DNA of 64,000 bases from Adiantum capillus-veneris (GCA_014529385.2 CM043964.1:5165997-5229996), one strand, 5' to 3'; positions 23,757 through 36,649 are shown, numbered from the stretch's first letter. Translations and numbers: made by a program. Notes: generated by a model not told the origin, from the sequence alone.

Positions 23757-24833
23757 ATAGTGTTACTAAATTTTGTGCATCTTATAGTGGTAGTAGATTG
23801 AGCATGTTGCCATGGTGGAGACATAATCAGGCATGTCACCTAAGTATGCTTGAAGACAAGTAAAGATTTATTTATCACAAACAGTTTTTTTTATGCTGGT
23901 GTATGCCTCTTGGAAAATTTGCAGATTACTAGATTTTTAGAGGGAGGGGTGGCAGTGGCTATTAGCCATAGCCATATTGCCATGGATGGATCCTCTCTTT
24001 GGCAATTTTGGGTTTCGTGGGGTGAATGTACACAAGGAATTCCACTATCGAAACCCCCAATCCATACAAGAACAATTTTCAAACCTGCTAATGTTTCACA
24101 CGAGATTGCAAAGTTGATTCCTTTGGAAATGATCCCTATTGACATAACAAACGAAAATTCCAGCACCCCATTGGTTAACAAAGTCCTTCACTTTAGCGCC
24201 GAGGCTATGAAAAAGCTCAAGGATATGGGAGTAGATGCACAAAACAAGATTGAGGGTCCGAAACGGGGAGTAAGCTCATTGGAGGTGTTGTTTGCACATT
24301 GTTGGAGACACGTAACAGAAGCAAGGATGCTACCAGATGATCAAGAACTTAGTTTTGTTGTTGTCGCGGATATGCGGAGAACACGCCCAAACACAAATGT
24401 TCCTCCACAAGTGCCTGAAAATTTCTTTGGCAATGCCATTACATGGACATGTGCAAAATCAACCCCTCACACTTTGAGAAATGAGACATTTGCAGCAACA
24501 TTGGCACACATTGCCAAACTGGTCGATGATTGTGTGCATCCTAATAACTTACATGGAATGATTCATTGCTTCGAGCTTTTTGATACACGTAGCCAAGATG
24601 AATCCTTGTGGTTTGGGGGTGTCAATATCAATGTCGCTAGTTCTCCTCGTTTTCCGATCCACCTTGTTGATTTTGGATGGGGTCCACCTACTTGTGCTCG
24701 CCCTATTTGTGCCAGTTGTGATGGTGAAATTTGTTTGCTCCCATGTTCTTCAAACGGTGTGGATGTGTGCATTAAGCTTGATGCATTGTCACTTGAACGC
24801 TTGATTGATGATCCCACATTTATTTTCCCTTAA
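23227..24833 (+). CDS. BAHD-family acyltransferase, two exons
   Basis: Exon 1 is 23227-23649 and exon 2 is 23925-24833, joined in phase 0 across a 275-bp GT-AG intron (donor GTACCT, acceptor TTGCAG), giving 443 residues, a normal BAHD length. The catalytic HXXXD motif is HIAMD (residues 158-162), straight after the exon junction at ITRFLEGG. The structural DFGWG motif is at residues 390-394. The N-terminal half (KHTERQLMYLSSLD, YPLAGRL) matches the family. BAHD enzymes move an acyl group from a CoA thioester to an alcohol or amine in the cytosol, for example in phenolic, polyamine or ester synthesis. The acceptor and donor cannot be told from sequence. All key residues are present and no stop interrupts, so it is probably functional. 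The start at 23227 is the first ATG after the CT/CA repeat. Confidence 0.92.
23701..23755. repeat. (GA)n microsatellite in the BAHD intron
   Basis: A pure GA tract of about 55 bp, 50 bp downstream of the splice donor and so removed from the mRNA if splicing is as proposed. Confidence 0.95.
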
Positions 24834-25220
24834 GGAGGTGCAATACCAGGGGCTTTCCGCTTGCTTTGTGGAATATTGTATTGATATGTTGAACGGTTTC
24901 CATCATGTGTCATCGAAATAATTATCAGGCATGTTACACTCTCACAGATTTAGGTTTTTTCAATAAACATCAGTGTTACTTTGGCTCATTGGTCTCTGAA
25001 TGAAGTAGTTTTGTGGACAGAATAAGATACATAGTTCTCATAGTACTTTTGTTAAGGAACATCTTTGTGGATTGTATCATGCACCTTAAACTTTTAGGTT
25101 TTTTCAATAAAGACTATTATTACTTTGGCTCATTGGTCTTTGAATGGAGTTTTGTGGATAGAGTAAGATACATAGTTCTCATTGTATTTTTTTTCATTGA
25201 CTTTTATATAATGTCATAGG
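24834..25220 (+). repeat. Duplicated 3' flank of the BAHD gene with AATAAA signals
   Basis: A unit beginning TTTAGGTTTTTTCAATAAA at about 24949 and continuing through GGCTCATTGGTCT and GTAAGATACATAGTTCTCAT-like sequence recurs at about 25096, roughly 147 bp on. Each copy has an AATAAA that could serve polyadenylation, at about 24962 and 25109. Confidence 0.65.
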
Positions 25221-26482
25221 CAGACGTTATCCATCCTATAAATACATGCATGTAGCTTTACATGGAATTAGAAGTTCGTTTCTCTGCACAAGAGGCAACC
25301 ACGTTCAAGGAACATCTTTATGGGGCCTTTTTTGTAAACGTGTGCAACACGCTAGTAGAATATAACACTTGCAATTTGTGGGCCTCAAGACCACTTGTTG
25401 ATTCTTTTCAAAATAATGTTAGGTTTTTGGTTTGATGAACAAAATTGTGATAGATCTTGGTACGACAACCCATTGATGTCGACTAAACGGGGTTTGAGCT
25501 TAAGTTATCTATTGGAATGTATTGACCAAATATTAACCTTGAAATTTATGGCAAAATGAATTCGTAACTTGGAATATTCATTGTCAACCAAAAAACTTAC
25601 AATAAAAACCGGATCATGTGCACACTACTATCATGAATTTTTCCATGTGGACACATGTGCTTCTTTATCTTCATATATACAAAAAGCAAATGCAAGAGAT
25701 CACTTGCATGCACATGTATCCTATTCAAAAAAATTCTTTCCAATTAAGCAAGTAAAAAAGAAGTCGATGCATAAAAAATCTTTAGTCTATTGCAAAATAT
25801 CTTTTATTGTAAACACAATCAAATGTATGTCACAAAATTTAAAGCTTCTTGTTCATCGGGATACTCTTTGGTACCCTCTTGTTTGAGATGATGTGTCTTG
25901 GATGCATCATTTCAAGGATATATCTAAGGCAAGGGCAAGGAGCTTTGTAACATCCTTGACAAGGGCAAGGAAAGAAGCCTTGACATATTTTCATAAGATG
26001 AAAAGGGCTTCTCTCCAAACAGGTCTACCTTTTTGGAACATATGATTGTAAGAATGGATGAAAAGACATTGCTAAGTTATGGGCTTTAGCTTATGCTTTT
26101 TGTCTATTGGGATGTGTAGGTGGCATAGAACCCATTAGTAGCATGTGGAAAAGGTACTTAAGAGGCGTGGGTACCCATGGAGGCCATTACTAGAACGTGT
26201 GGATTCACCAAGAGATAGTTAAGACGTTGGAAAGTGAGAAATGGTAAAACACCCAACACACACAATAAATGCCTCTCTATAGCCCAGTGATTTCACAACA
26301 CCCCTATCTCCTATTTGATGCATACAAAATAGACACCCGATCCGCAAACAACTATTGACCAAGCATGTATCCAACCAACCCTAACTACATACACACGACC
26401 ACAAAGAGTACAATCAATTATCTCAACCTTTGACCTTTTATAGCACTATATAATCACATATGAGCAATCTCGACGCCTTTAG
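25221..26482. other. Unassigned AT-rich spacer
   Basis: No gene or mobile element recognised between the BAHD 3' flank and the CACTA boundary. Confidence 0.4.
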
Positions 26483-26589
26483 ACACACTATGAAAATCTC
26501 CAAGTGTTTACCGCGTTTTGTAGAGAGAAGTTGCAAATTCAAGTAGAGAAACAAAAGAGAGGAGGATGGGGGTTTTTATTTGTGTTTAA

Positions 26590-26660
26590 AATATTACCAC
26601 GACTATTTTCGTTGTTATTATTGTGTTTATTACTGCTGTTATTACCGCGCGTATTACCTT
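26590..26660. repeat. CACTA subterminal repeats, left
   Basis: Repeated TATTACCACG, TTATTACTGC and TATTACCGCG motifs within about 175 bp of the proposed left end. The same motif in both orientations occurs at 31500-31560 and 39490-39610. In En/Spm such motifs bind the TnpA-type protein. Confidence 0.6.
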
Positions 26661-26809
26661 TGTTATATCTGATAGCCAAATTTAGCGCCAAAACTTTCAA
26701 ATTCTGGCTTAACCCCTCTCCTCCCCCCCCCTTCCCCCTTCAAATTTTGGTGTTTTTTTCCTCTCAATAAAGATTAAAGAATATTATATATAATTTTCAA
26801 ATTCAAAAA

Positions 26810-26812
<3 letters not shown>

Positions 26813-26854
<42 letters not shown>

Positions 26855-26856
26855 GA
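26813..26856. repeat. (GA)n followed by poly(G)
   Basis: A GA dinucleotide tract runs directly into about 13 G, so the purine strand is continuous. Confidence 0.9.
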
Positions 26857-26999
26857 GAAGGAGACGGGGATATAAGATTACACTTGGTTACAACTAAAAT
26901 AATCATTGTCAATTGATTAACATAATTGAGCATATTCTCAAATCTAAAGAGAGGAAGAGGAGGGAGAGAGAGATGAATGGATTACACGACCAAAAAACT

Positions 27000-29900
27000 T
27001 CATAATGGCAAAAAAAAAATTGAATCATCTTCCAAAAGATCTCTACATGAAGCATCATCCAATTCTAAGCCTATGGCTCTTAAATCAATAAAGAGAGAAA
27101 CGAAATTGTCGTTTGTGGATGCATTGCCTTCATCATCTTCGAGTTCGTCATCCTTTATCTCATCATCTTCATCATCATGACAATCATCCTCGCTAAGACT
27201 TGCTACCATTGTACTTGATTCATTGACCTCCCTCTCCTTTGTTTCCACCTCATCCAAAGTCGGAGGTGGAAGAGGATCGAAGATAGTCTCTCCACTTCAT
27301 TAGTGGAAAAAATGGTTCTACCTCGAGGTGTTACGGGAATCACGAACCAAAGTTTTGGTTGGTGGATTGTTGGGATATAGATGACCTATAAAATAGAAGC
27401 TCAAAGTGAGTAACAATTGTATAACTAACGCTACAAGCAAATAAGAATAAAAAGGTACATGTCACTCACCTGCTCACAATTGCACGGTAAAACTAAATTG
27501 TCATATCTCCTTGTGTGATGCACACTAGAGTTCACCATGTAGAGGCCATTCTCGTGTCGTCTAAGACACATTTGCAAACCACTTGCACTCGAAGATGAAG
27601 GTACATAAAAAATTTTAAAATTAACTTTTAGTATCCTTTCAATAGTTCCATAATACCTGGCTTCATCACTGTCTGTGTCAAAGTTGCTCATGATGGCACA
27701 ATCCATGGTGGTTGTACGTTCGTTAATGTGGCGCGTACGAAAGTGACGACCCTTTGACCACATAGTGTTAAAGGAAAGGTACTACAAAATAGAAAAATAT
27801 ATTAATTTATCAAATACATATTAAAGATAATTTCAAGAAATAGCGTTACAATATGGTTTAGATATATGAGTACTCTACCTTTGGTACGGAGCTTCGTGCA
27901 TACTCCCATCTTTGCTGGTGATGTCTTCTCCATGCGCTTTTGTTTCGATCATTCTCTCATGAATCGACTTTGCACTAATGAGATCTGGGAAACATGTAAG
28001 GTGTCTAGGCATTGGGGGTGCTCTCCTTCCTCCATGTGCTTGTTTTCATGCTTTCCTCTCTTGCAAACGCCTTGCCTTTGCCACTGTCACAAGTCCACCC
28101 ACTTGGTCATAATCTTTGCATTGAGAATGAAAAAGTTATCGATCACTCGGGATAGATCCATATCCATGTTAAGTAGTTTCCCCTTTCCACTTGGCAAGTT
28201 TGAAGTCATCCTTGCATCTTCTTCGTCTGACCACATGCGAGGCATTGAAGGATCAACTTGTGCTAAATACTCTGATATGTAAACAAATGCCTCTTGAATG
28301 ATCCACCCTTCGGCCATACATGCCTCTGGTTGAGACCGTAGCCGCACAAAATCTTTGAGTCTTTAAAAACCTCTCTAATAAGAACATCTATCATGCGTGC
28401 ACTACTCCACATATAGCGATCTCCTCCACCATGTGAACCAAGAGGTGAATTTGACTAAGAAGGACCAATTGAGGAAATGCATCTTCAAGAAGGACTATGA
28501 GTCTTTAAAAACCTCTCTAATAAGAACATCTATCATGCGTGCACTACTCCACATATAGCGATCTCCTCCACCATGTGAACCAAGAGGTGAATTTGACTAA
28601 GAAGGACCAATTGAGGAAATGCATCTTCAATGGCACACACAATTTCTGTTTGCAAGTGTTTAAGCAACAGGGATAGCTTCTATTTTGATTTCCTTGGAGC
28701 TCACAAATCTGCAAGAAAATACACAAGGATACACTAAATGCTAGTTGAAATTATTGTGTACACAAAAAAGGTGTAGTTGAGTGGAGTCTTGTGGTGTACC
28801 TTACTAGCTCTCTTAGTTTGAAAATATCGTCCCTGACTTTCTTGTCCCGACATATACACATACTCATCGGCAGAATGAACTACAATGTAAATCAGGGAAA
28901 GGGAAAGTGAGTGATAGTCATACACACAAACTATGGATAGAATAGGAAGTATGAAGATTACCTGAAGCATCTTGTGCCAATCATGGGACTTCAACCCATA
29001 CAATTGACTGCTTTCACCCTTCTTCGCTTTTGTGAAAGCTCCATTTAGCGACCTCATGTATCCTGTTGGTGTGCGAATAGAGGCAATGGTACCCTTCACC
29101 TTGTCTAATTATTTTTTGGCTAGCATCCACAATGCTTTAGGAAGCACAATCTTTCCTTTTGGGGCACGCCGTGGAGTAGCAGACGCGGGGAGACGTTTTA
29201 AAAGCCTCAAATCCTCCCTCGCATCCAAAGAGTCCTTCTTGCCAATAATGTGGTCCCATAGTGTTTGGGCTACATTCTTGATTATGTGCATGGGATCCAA
29301 GAGGTGTTTTAATTTTAAGTCTTTCCAATATGGAAGCCTTAAAAATATGGAATACCTTGACATACCTGTTGGTGGAGGACACGGAGCCGGATTGGTGTTG
29401 TGGTGTTCTTGCCAAATGGTTGCCCAATCTGCCATCGTGAGCTTTAGAGGAGTCTTCCCATTTGTTGGAGCCTTGTGCTTGTTATGTCCTTGGGGTAAGA
29501 AATGATGGTTGTTTGGATAGATTACCTTGCGCAAGGAACCGGGGCTCTCTATCACGAACGATGACCCGCAAGTAGGACATGCATTGTGTCCCAATGTGGA
29601 CAACCCTGCATACATATCATATGGTTAGAGAGATGAGTGAGCTAAAGTGAACTAATGGGAAAGAGGGAAAGAGAGATAGAGGATAGAGGGTTACTAGAAA
29701 TCTCTCCAAGCCCAGGATAGTCGTGCATAGTTCACATAAGGATTCCCCTCACAATGGCCTCTCTGTCCCCCTTTGTAAGTGAGACATTGACAACAGGAAT
29801 TCCTCTCCATAACTCCTCCAACTCCTCAATGAGGGGCTCGAGGTAAATGTCAATATTTGACACTTTGTACTTCCCTGACACAAGCAAGGAAAGAAGTATA

Positions 29901-31157
29901 TTTCCCTTCTTGGTTGTCTCCCATGGTGGAATATTGTAGTTATCAATCACCACAGGCCAAGTGATCCATGAAGTGGACTTAGTGCCGAAGGGGTTGACAC
30001 CATCACTTGCTAACCCAAGCCTCAAGTGTCGAGGCTCCAACCCAGAGGCTCCAACCCAAACTCTGGCCATTGAGTTTTGATGTGCCTCCATGCAGGTGAA
30101 TTGGCAGGGACAAACATCATTCCATCATTTGAGCGATGGTTCGCGTGCCACGTGAGAAGCTCCATGGTAGACCTGATTTTAAACATGTGTTGGATGCGAT
30201 GAATTAATGGAAAATGTCTCAATACATTTTGGGTTAGGTGTGCCCCGCTCACTCCTGTCTTGTATCGTGCCTCCTCGTACATGGGACATGAGGTAGCATG
30301 TGCATGATCATTGCGGTATAGCCTGCAATCATTGACGCACGCATGGATACGCTCATACTCCATTCCAAGTGTAGTGACATACGATCTAGCTCATCGACGA
30401 TCTGGAGGCATGTGGTGATCTTTTGGCAACATTTTGCCTATCAAACTACAAGAAACATGTGTATTAGTATAATTCCTAGAAGATGACACCATAAAGAGAG
30501 AGGGAGAGAGTATATAAAAGCCACATTTTATACTTACAGAAGTAGTGCATCGACACTTGAAATACTCCAACCAAATTTTGCTTGCAAATTGAGGACTTCC
30601 AACGATGCACGGAGCATCGAGTACCATGCACCGTTGTAACGAGGTGCTCGGGCACTCGTCATCAATCTATCCTCCGTTTCGGCAGCCCATTTAGTGCAGG
30701 GCTGACAATTCTCCTCGCCCATTTAGTACACGTCGCGCTCATGAGCTAGTAACTCATCATATATGTCGAACATGTGCTCATCCTCTGCCTCAGTGCGACG
30801 AAGACGCCATAGGAGCTGTCGATGTAGAGTCAACGGGAGGATCACCAGGCGGTGCACCCAAATCGCCCATCCGCTCTTGCCTCTGCCGTTCGACCTTGCG
30901 CACCGGTGCACCACCACCGAGCACAGACCTATAGGGCACCTTCTCAAGCAACAGGTGAGTCGTGCTATCATCTCTTCGAGCGCTTTTTCGAGGATGCCAA
31001 AGCCCTTCGTTCTCCAAGTGCTCCAAAGCAATGCGCCTCAAGCGAGGGATTGCCCTTTTGCACTTGGAGCAAGGACAAGGTAGTTTTGCTTTAAGCCAAC
31101 AATCGTGCTCAGGGTCTCCAGGGAAACCATGATCATCCTAGTCGATGTCCTGCACAC
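27000..31157 (-). pseudogene. TNP2-like CACTA transposase, decayed
   Basis: From right to left: a transposase-associated domain with CPCSKCKRAIPRLRR (about 31100), a segment with LNLQAKFGWSISSVDALL (30534-30600), the Transposase_21 core with YERIHACVNDCRLYR and a CPMYEEARYK motif (30363-30250), then VIDNYNIPPWETTKKGN and IYLEPLIEELEELW (29950-29800). A later segment has ACPTCGSSF and HLLDPMHIIKNVAQTLWDHI (29590-29250) and YGLKSHDWHKML (about 28985). A DUF4218-like tail with ACMAEGWIIQEAF is at about 28310, and a DUF4216 domain with RYYGTIERILKVNF at 27763-27431. Exon-like blocks are separated by stops, frame changes and possible introns. The domain order is complete, so this is a decayed full-length transposase. 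Confidence 0.85.
28356..28630. repeat. 142-bp tandem duplication inside the transposase gene
   Basis: 28356-28497 is repeated from 28498 and appears identical over the 133 bases to 28630. The lack of visible differences makes this a recent event. It lies in the DUF4218 region of the TNP2 remnant. Confidence 0.93.
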
Positions 31158-31429
31158 GCGAAATGTGGTTTATTTGGTCATGTGTCCTAAAAAATAAATA
31201 ATTAGAAAAGCACTTAATTTCATTAGAAAAATTACATATAGTTAAAAGTCAAAGGGAATAAATGACAATGAGTGTTAAAATTATTTTTAACTAAAAGAGA
31301 ATTAAAAAAATGCAATTAATAAACATTTAAAGGTACCACAAATTAAAGTATACATAAAAAATTAAAAATCTTCATTAAAAAACTCAAAAGGCTAAAAAAT
31401 GAAATAATGAATAGATAAGGATAGAAGGG

Positions 31430-31835
31430 GTGATTTGTACCCCACCCGTCCCCCCATAACCTCGAATTCGCATGTATCCATTTGAAATGACCGGCCGCGA
31501 TATATAGGCGGTAATATTCGTGGTAATGGGCGTGGTAATAACCGCGGTAATAAGTGGCACCTAAAATAGGCAAGAAGGCAGAGTATGCCACATTCTTGCT
31601 ACATACCCTGTGTTCTTGCTCTCCACCATCGCTCCCAAGATCCCCCCCCCCCTCCCTCACCCCTGCTCTCCCTTCTCTCTCTCTCCTTCTCCAAGATATC
31701 CCCCCCCCCCCTTCTTCCCCCTCTCTTCTTCGCCAAGCTTCCCAAGTTTCGTCGAAGAGGATTTCGTCCAAGTTTCGGCAAAGGGAGTATTCCGCCATCG
31801 TCTTTGGAAGCTCAACCACGCTACAAAGAAAGAGG
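31430..31835 (+). promoter_or_regulatory. Subterminal-like repeats and putative promoter/leader region of the CACTA element
   Basis: GCGGTAATA-type motifs repeat at 31500-31560. Pyrimidine-rich sequence with two C runs follows (31641-31652 and 31700-31711), then a block ending AAAGAAAGAG and GTAAAT at about 31835, a plausible splice donor. The second CACTA element has the same arrangement at 47866-48020. I infer a transcribed 5' leader exon reading rightwards. The minus-strand TNP2 gene would start on the other side of this region. Confidence 0.4.
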
Positions 31836-31962
31836 TAAATACAAAAGCACATCTCTCCTCTTTCCCTTTTGTTTTCTACTACACACACACACACGCGCAC
31901 ATAAATCCAAAAAAAAAAAAGAAAATAGAGAATCCCTAACATATCTTGTTCATTAGGAAATT

Positions 31963-32090
31963 GTTGCTTTGCACGGCTTGTTTGAAATGGTTGCTTTGCT
32001 AAGCTTCTTTAAAAATGGTTGCTTTGCTATGCACGTTTGAAAATGATTGATTTGTTAGGCACGTTTTGAAATGATTGTTTGGATAGAATG
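31963..32090. repeat. Degenerate minisatellite, about 34-bp unit
   Basis: Variants of GGTTGCTTTGCTAAGC with TTTGAAAATG recur three to four times in a row. It lies next to the 3' end of the LINE. Confidence 0.6.
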
Positions 32091-32129
32091 TTACATAGAA
32101 ATAGAGAGAGAGAGAGATAACTGTGTGAG

Positions 32130-35100
32130 AGAGATAGATAGATAGATAGATAGTTCTATTATCGTCCTGGGAGGTGAAATATGACCTATGGGACCAAATG
32201 AACATGTCACGTGGTGTGAGTGGAGTTCATAAGTGACTCTCGATGCTCAAAAATGGCTGAAATGAGCGTCGCAATAGAGAGTCCACATCGTGGTTGGGAG
32301 AGGAAGGTATGTAGGGAGAGCTCATGGCTGAATATATGGGGAAAAGAGGACCTAATGTGGTCAAAAGCTGAGCACTCAAGTAGTGTGTGGTACTCACTCT
32401 CTCGCACTTGACGAGGGCATAAGGTGCAAAGTCGATGACACTCCTCGCCAGTGCCCCAACGTCCTGTCTCGCAGCGTAGAGAATGGGAGCTAAGACGAAT
32501 GGAGGCAATGGTGCGGATCGCACTCAACGGGATGGGCTCAAGGATGTAGGAATGGGTTCGGTTACCTCGTTCCGAGAAGAAGAGAGATTTGTAGTTTGGG
32601 GCAACGTGTGTGGTGTAATGGCTGAAGCGAGAATCTCCGGATTTCTCCCAAGCCATGATACATTGGCGTTGTAAGAAGGCCTCATTAACTTGGGAGTCGA
32701 TCGACGCATCTTTGACCAAGTGACATGCATCCCATCTTCCAAACCATTTCTTGATATCAAACATCCACCCCGAACTTAGTATTTTGCTCTTGCATGTCTT
32801 TTGAACCTTTTGACTTGCTTCATATGCGATTCTAGAAAGTCGATGCAAAGGGCTACGTTGTGTCTTACGCATGTACTCCACAACCCTTTCCATGCCCAAG
32901 ACCTCAATGGGAAGCGATCCGGACTCAAGAAGTAAGAGCATGTAGGGTGTTTGTGTCTTGACTTGGAGAAAGTTGGTGAGAAAACGCTTTTGGACATTCT
33001 CAAACTCTTTCCAAGTAGACTTCCCGATGCTTCCACCCCACACCTCCACTCCATAAAGAAGCACCGGTGTCACCAATGTGTCAAAGAGGTACTTTTTGAG
33101 AGCCCAACACTTGATCTCTCCTGCATTGCACATGTTCTCAAATGCATAATAAGCCCTCTTTCCGGCTTCCAAGCGACGCATTGCACAATCCTTCCATTTA
33201 TGATTGGATGGAACCTCAAGGCCAAGGTACTTGAAGTGATCTACCACTTCAAGTTTCTCATTGTTGTATACAATGCATGGATTTTCGTCATTGAGGGTCT
33301 TTACAAGCATAACCTTGGTTTTGGATCCATTCACGATCAGCCCGCTATGTAGGCAAAAGCGTTCCAAGACACTCATAAGCTTTTGTGCATCTTCTAAGGT
33401 ATGTGCCAAGAGCACTACATCATCGGCATAAAGCAAAAGCATGATCACCGCATTTCCAATCTTAACCTCTTCTATGCCTTCTTGCTGCATAAAATCAAGA
33501 ACCATGTATTCCAATTCATCAATGAGTAGCCCAAAGAGGGTTGGGGAAAGTGGGCATCCTTGTTTGACACCAATAGTGCTTGCAAAAAATTCTGAAATTC
33601 CATCTCCCATACGTAATCGACATATCACTTTTTGGTAGATGCGAAAGACTGCATGCATAAATTCTCTCGGCACTTGAAGGCTTTGCATACGTCTCCAAAG
33701 ATTTCCTTGCGGTACCATGTCAAAAGCTTTCTTGAAATCCACAAAGCAACAATACAACTTTTTTCCTTTCAATCGAGACGCTTCCATAAGAACTCGAAGA
33801 GTGACAAGGTGATCAATAGTGCTATGATGCTTTCGAAAACCTGCTTGGCCAAGCGCACGTTTGCCATTCTTTTCAGCCCATTCACTTATCTTCATCTCCA
33901 TGATACATCCAAATAACTTTGCCATCAAAGAACCAACCATTATAGTGCGATAGTTGTTCACATTGTTTACATCTCCTCCTTTGTGCAAAGGTTTGATCCA
34001 ATTTGCACTCCAATCATGAGGCATGCCATACTGAAGTGCAAGGTTAAACATATCGCATATCCAATATCGTGTTTTCTTGCTTGTCCATTTAATCATTTCA
34101 GCCTTGACACCTTGAAGGTCACCTGCCTTGCGAGTAGCAAGTTTCTCAAGCGCGCGGCATACATCTTCAATGGTAAAGAAGGGAGACATAAATGGAAGGG
34201 AGCTACAACCCTCCATCTTATCAACATTGGGTTGCTCATAGAGGTTCTTACAATGCATATACATATCCTCAAGAGTCAAGTCACCAAAGCTCTCAACGCG
34301 CTTGCCTTTTAGATTTTGCCAAAACTTGCCACATGCATGTGCTTTCTCTTGTGCTAAAAGAAGTTGTTTTTCGACTTCCCACCTTCTCCTCTTCTTTTGA
34401 ACAAGTGCTTTGTATGTGTGTGAACATTCCAAGTAAACTTCCTTGTCTTTGATTGCATCCAATCTTAGCAAGTGTTTTCGGGCTTGACTACATTCCATGT
34501 CAAACCATTTCTTCTTGGTGCTACCCTTCTTAGACCTTTTGCAAGACATGTGTTTCGCCGAAAAGCATTCCTTCGCACAAGAGAAAATTACTTCTTTGAA
34601 AACTTTCCACTTGCATTCTAATGTTGGGCTCCCTTGATGCTCTATCATGCTTAACATTTGGTCCACCATATCAGCATATATAAGTGCTCGTTTGAAGTCT
34701 AGACGTAGGTACAAATGATTCACATCATGATTGGAGGCTACATGCTCGGGCCGTTTACCACACTTGAGGTCAATACATAACATCCTATGATCCGATTCCG
34801 GATTCCATTCACCAAGTGTAAAGCTTTGTATGCATTCTAGAGTGGCTTCTGAGAACAACATATAGTCAATCACGCTAGCACCATTGTGCTGTCTACATGT
34901 AAAGTCATTGGTGCCTTGCCATAGAGATACACCATTTGCAATGAGCATTCCGGTACTATTGCACATATGTAGAAGTGACTTTCCATAGTGATCCACTTCT
35001 TTTGCATCCTTAGGACTTCGATTATACATGTATGAGTCATCCACTCTTCTTGAGACATGCGGCATGTGACTTGTTGTGTGTCGTGTCGTAACATATTTGT

Positions 35101-35527
35101 GCGAGCATTCATGTCTCCAAAAACAATGACTTCACCTTGATCCTTGTAATGAGCAATGTCTTCCTCTAGTTCAACAAAGGGCTGATCTCTATCCATATTC
35201 AAGCGAGCATAAAAGTTGGAGTCATAGTGAGGAATGTAGCAGCCGGCCACAAACATGACTTGACCATTTGGTGGGCTGATTTTCAGCCATAAGTAGCGTT
35301 TATACTTATCTTCTTTGACAATGGAAACATCTTTCAAACCCTTTTTGGTCATACATGCTACGCCTCCTTGGCCTCTTCGTTGCTTTGCATTTTTGGCACA
35401 CATCAAAGAATGCACATCGTATTTGTCAAATCCAAGAATTCGTTGCGCATCATGCTCCCATGTTTCGACAAGAAGTATCACATCGGAGTCATTGGTAAGC
35501 TCATCAATGCCAATTCCTGCATTCCAT

Positions 35528-35530
<3 letters not shown>
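32130..35530 (-). mobile_element. Non-LTR retrotransposon (LINE), nearly intact coding region
   Basis: A minus-strand element with an endonuclease and reverse transcriptase in one long ORF2-type region. The 3' end carries no poly(A). Instead, after the stop and about 55 bp of untranslated sequence comes a TATC tetranucleotide repeat (GATA on the plus strand at 32133-32152) and then CT-rich sequence. The 5' side ends at the (GA)n at 35531, near the first residues of the endonuclease (WNAGIG), so ORF1 and the 5' UTR are missing or replaced. It lies inside the proposed CACTA element. Target duplications were not found. Confidence 0.88.
32207..35481 (-). pseudogene. LINE ORF2: APE endonuclease and reverse transcriptase, one frameshift
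   Basis: The APE-type endonuclease starts at 35481 with ILLVETWEHD, then RGQGGVACM and VFGDMNAR. A single frameshift near 35060 separates it from a continuous frame of 952 residues beginning at 35065. That frame finishes the endonuclease (SDHRMLCIDL) and contains the reverse transcriptase: NNYRTIMVGSLMAKLF, GQAGFRKHHSTIDHL, CCFVDFKKAFDMVP, GVKQGCPLSPTLFGLLIDEL and the catalytic LLLYADDVVLLA (YADD). A Cys/His module near the end (CTLCPRQVRESEYHTLLEC) is common in plant LINE proteins. No other stop interrupts it, so the copy is fairly young. I did not assign the clade. Confidence 0.92.
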
Positions 35531-35589
<59 letters not shown>

Positions 35590-35939
35590 ATTTAAAGAGA
35601 AGGAGATAAATGGAGAAGGTTAAATAGAGAGAGAGGAGTAGGGAAATAGATAGAGAGGGAGAGGGAGAGAAAGAGAAAGAGAGAGAGAGAGAGATAAAGA
35701 GAGTGAGAGAGAAACAGGGATAGAGGTAGACAAAAAGAGTGAGATAATTAATAAGAGGGAGATAAAGAGAGAATGAGAGAAAGATGGAGAGAATTAATGA
35801 GAGGGAGATAAATAGAGAGAGAGAGACAATGAGAGAAAGAGGGGAAGAGAGGGATAGGGATAGAGATAGAGAGAGAAAGAAAGAGGGATAGGGATAAAAA
35901 TAGAGAGAGAGAGAGAGAGAGAAAGAGAGGGATAGGAAT

Positions 35940-36009
<70 letters not shown>

Positions 36010-36063
36010 GAAAGAGAGTGTGTGAGAGAGAGATAGGGATAGATAGAAAGAGGGAAAGAGGAA

Positions 36064-36101
<38 letters not shown>

Positions 36102-36595
36102 TTGAAAGAGAGAGAGAAATAGGGAGGGAGAGATAGGAAAGAGGGAAAGAGGGAGAGATGGAGAGAGAGAAAGAGGGAGAGATAGAGAGAGAAATAGAGA
36201 GAAAGAGGGAGGGAGATATAGAGAGAAAGAGGGAGAGAGATAGATAGGTAAGAGAGAGGGAAAGAGAGGAATAGAGAGAGATAGGGAAAGAAGGGGAGAT
36301 GGGAGAGAGAGAAAGAGTGGAAATAGGGAGAGAGAGAGAAAGAGAGAGGGAGTGCTTTCTTTACATGGAGGCGCATGTATGACTCTGGGAGAAAGAGAGA
36401 GAGATAGAGAGGGAGAGAGAGAGAGGGAAAGAGAGGAATAGAGAGAGATAGGGAAAGAGAGAGAGAAAGATGTTAAGGAGATGAAAATTGGGCTCCAAAG
36501 AGTTACATGAGCAACCAACACCAAGATTACCTTCAAGGCAAGGACGCTTTGTTGAACGAAGTGCTTGCTTTACATGGAGGCGTAGGCATGACTCT

Positions 36596-36649
<54 letters not shown>

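Noticed and set aside
30763-31094. Plus-strand ORFs of 80-106 codons
   Set aside because: They are antisense shadows of the TNP2 N-terminal region, which has the recognisable CPCSKC motif on the minus strand.
35504-36536. Long minus-strand open frames rich in Ser, Leu, Phe and Pro
   Set aside because: They lie wholly in (GA)n-derived simple sequence; absence of stops follows from composition. No domain.
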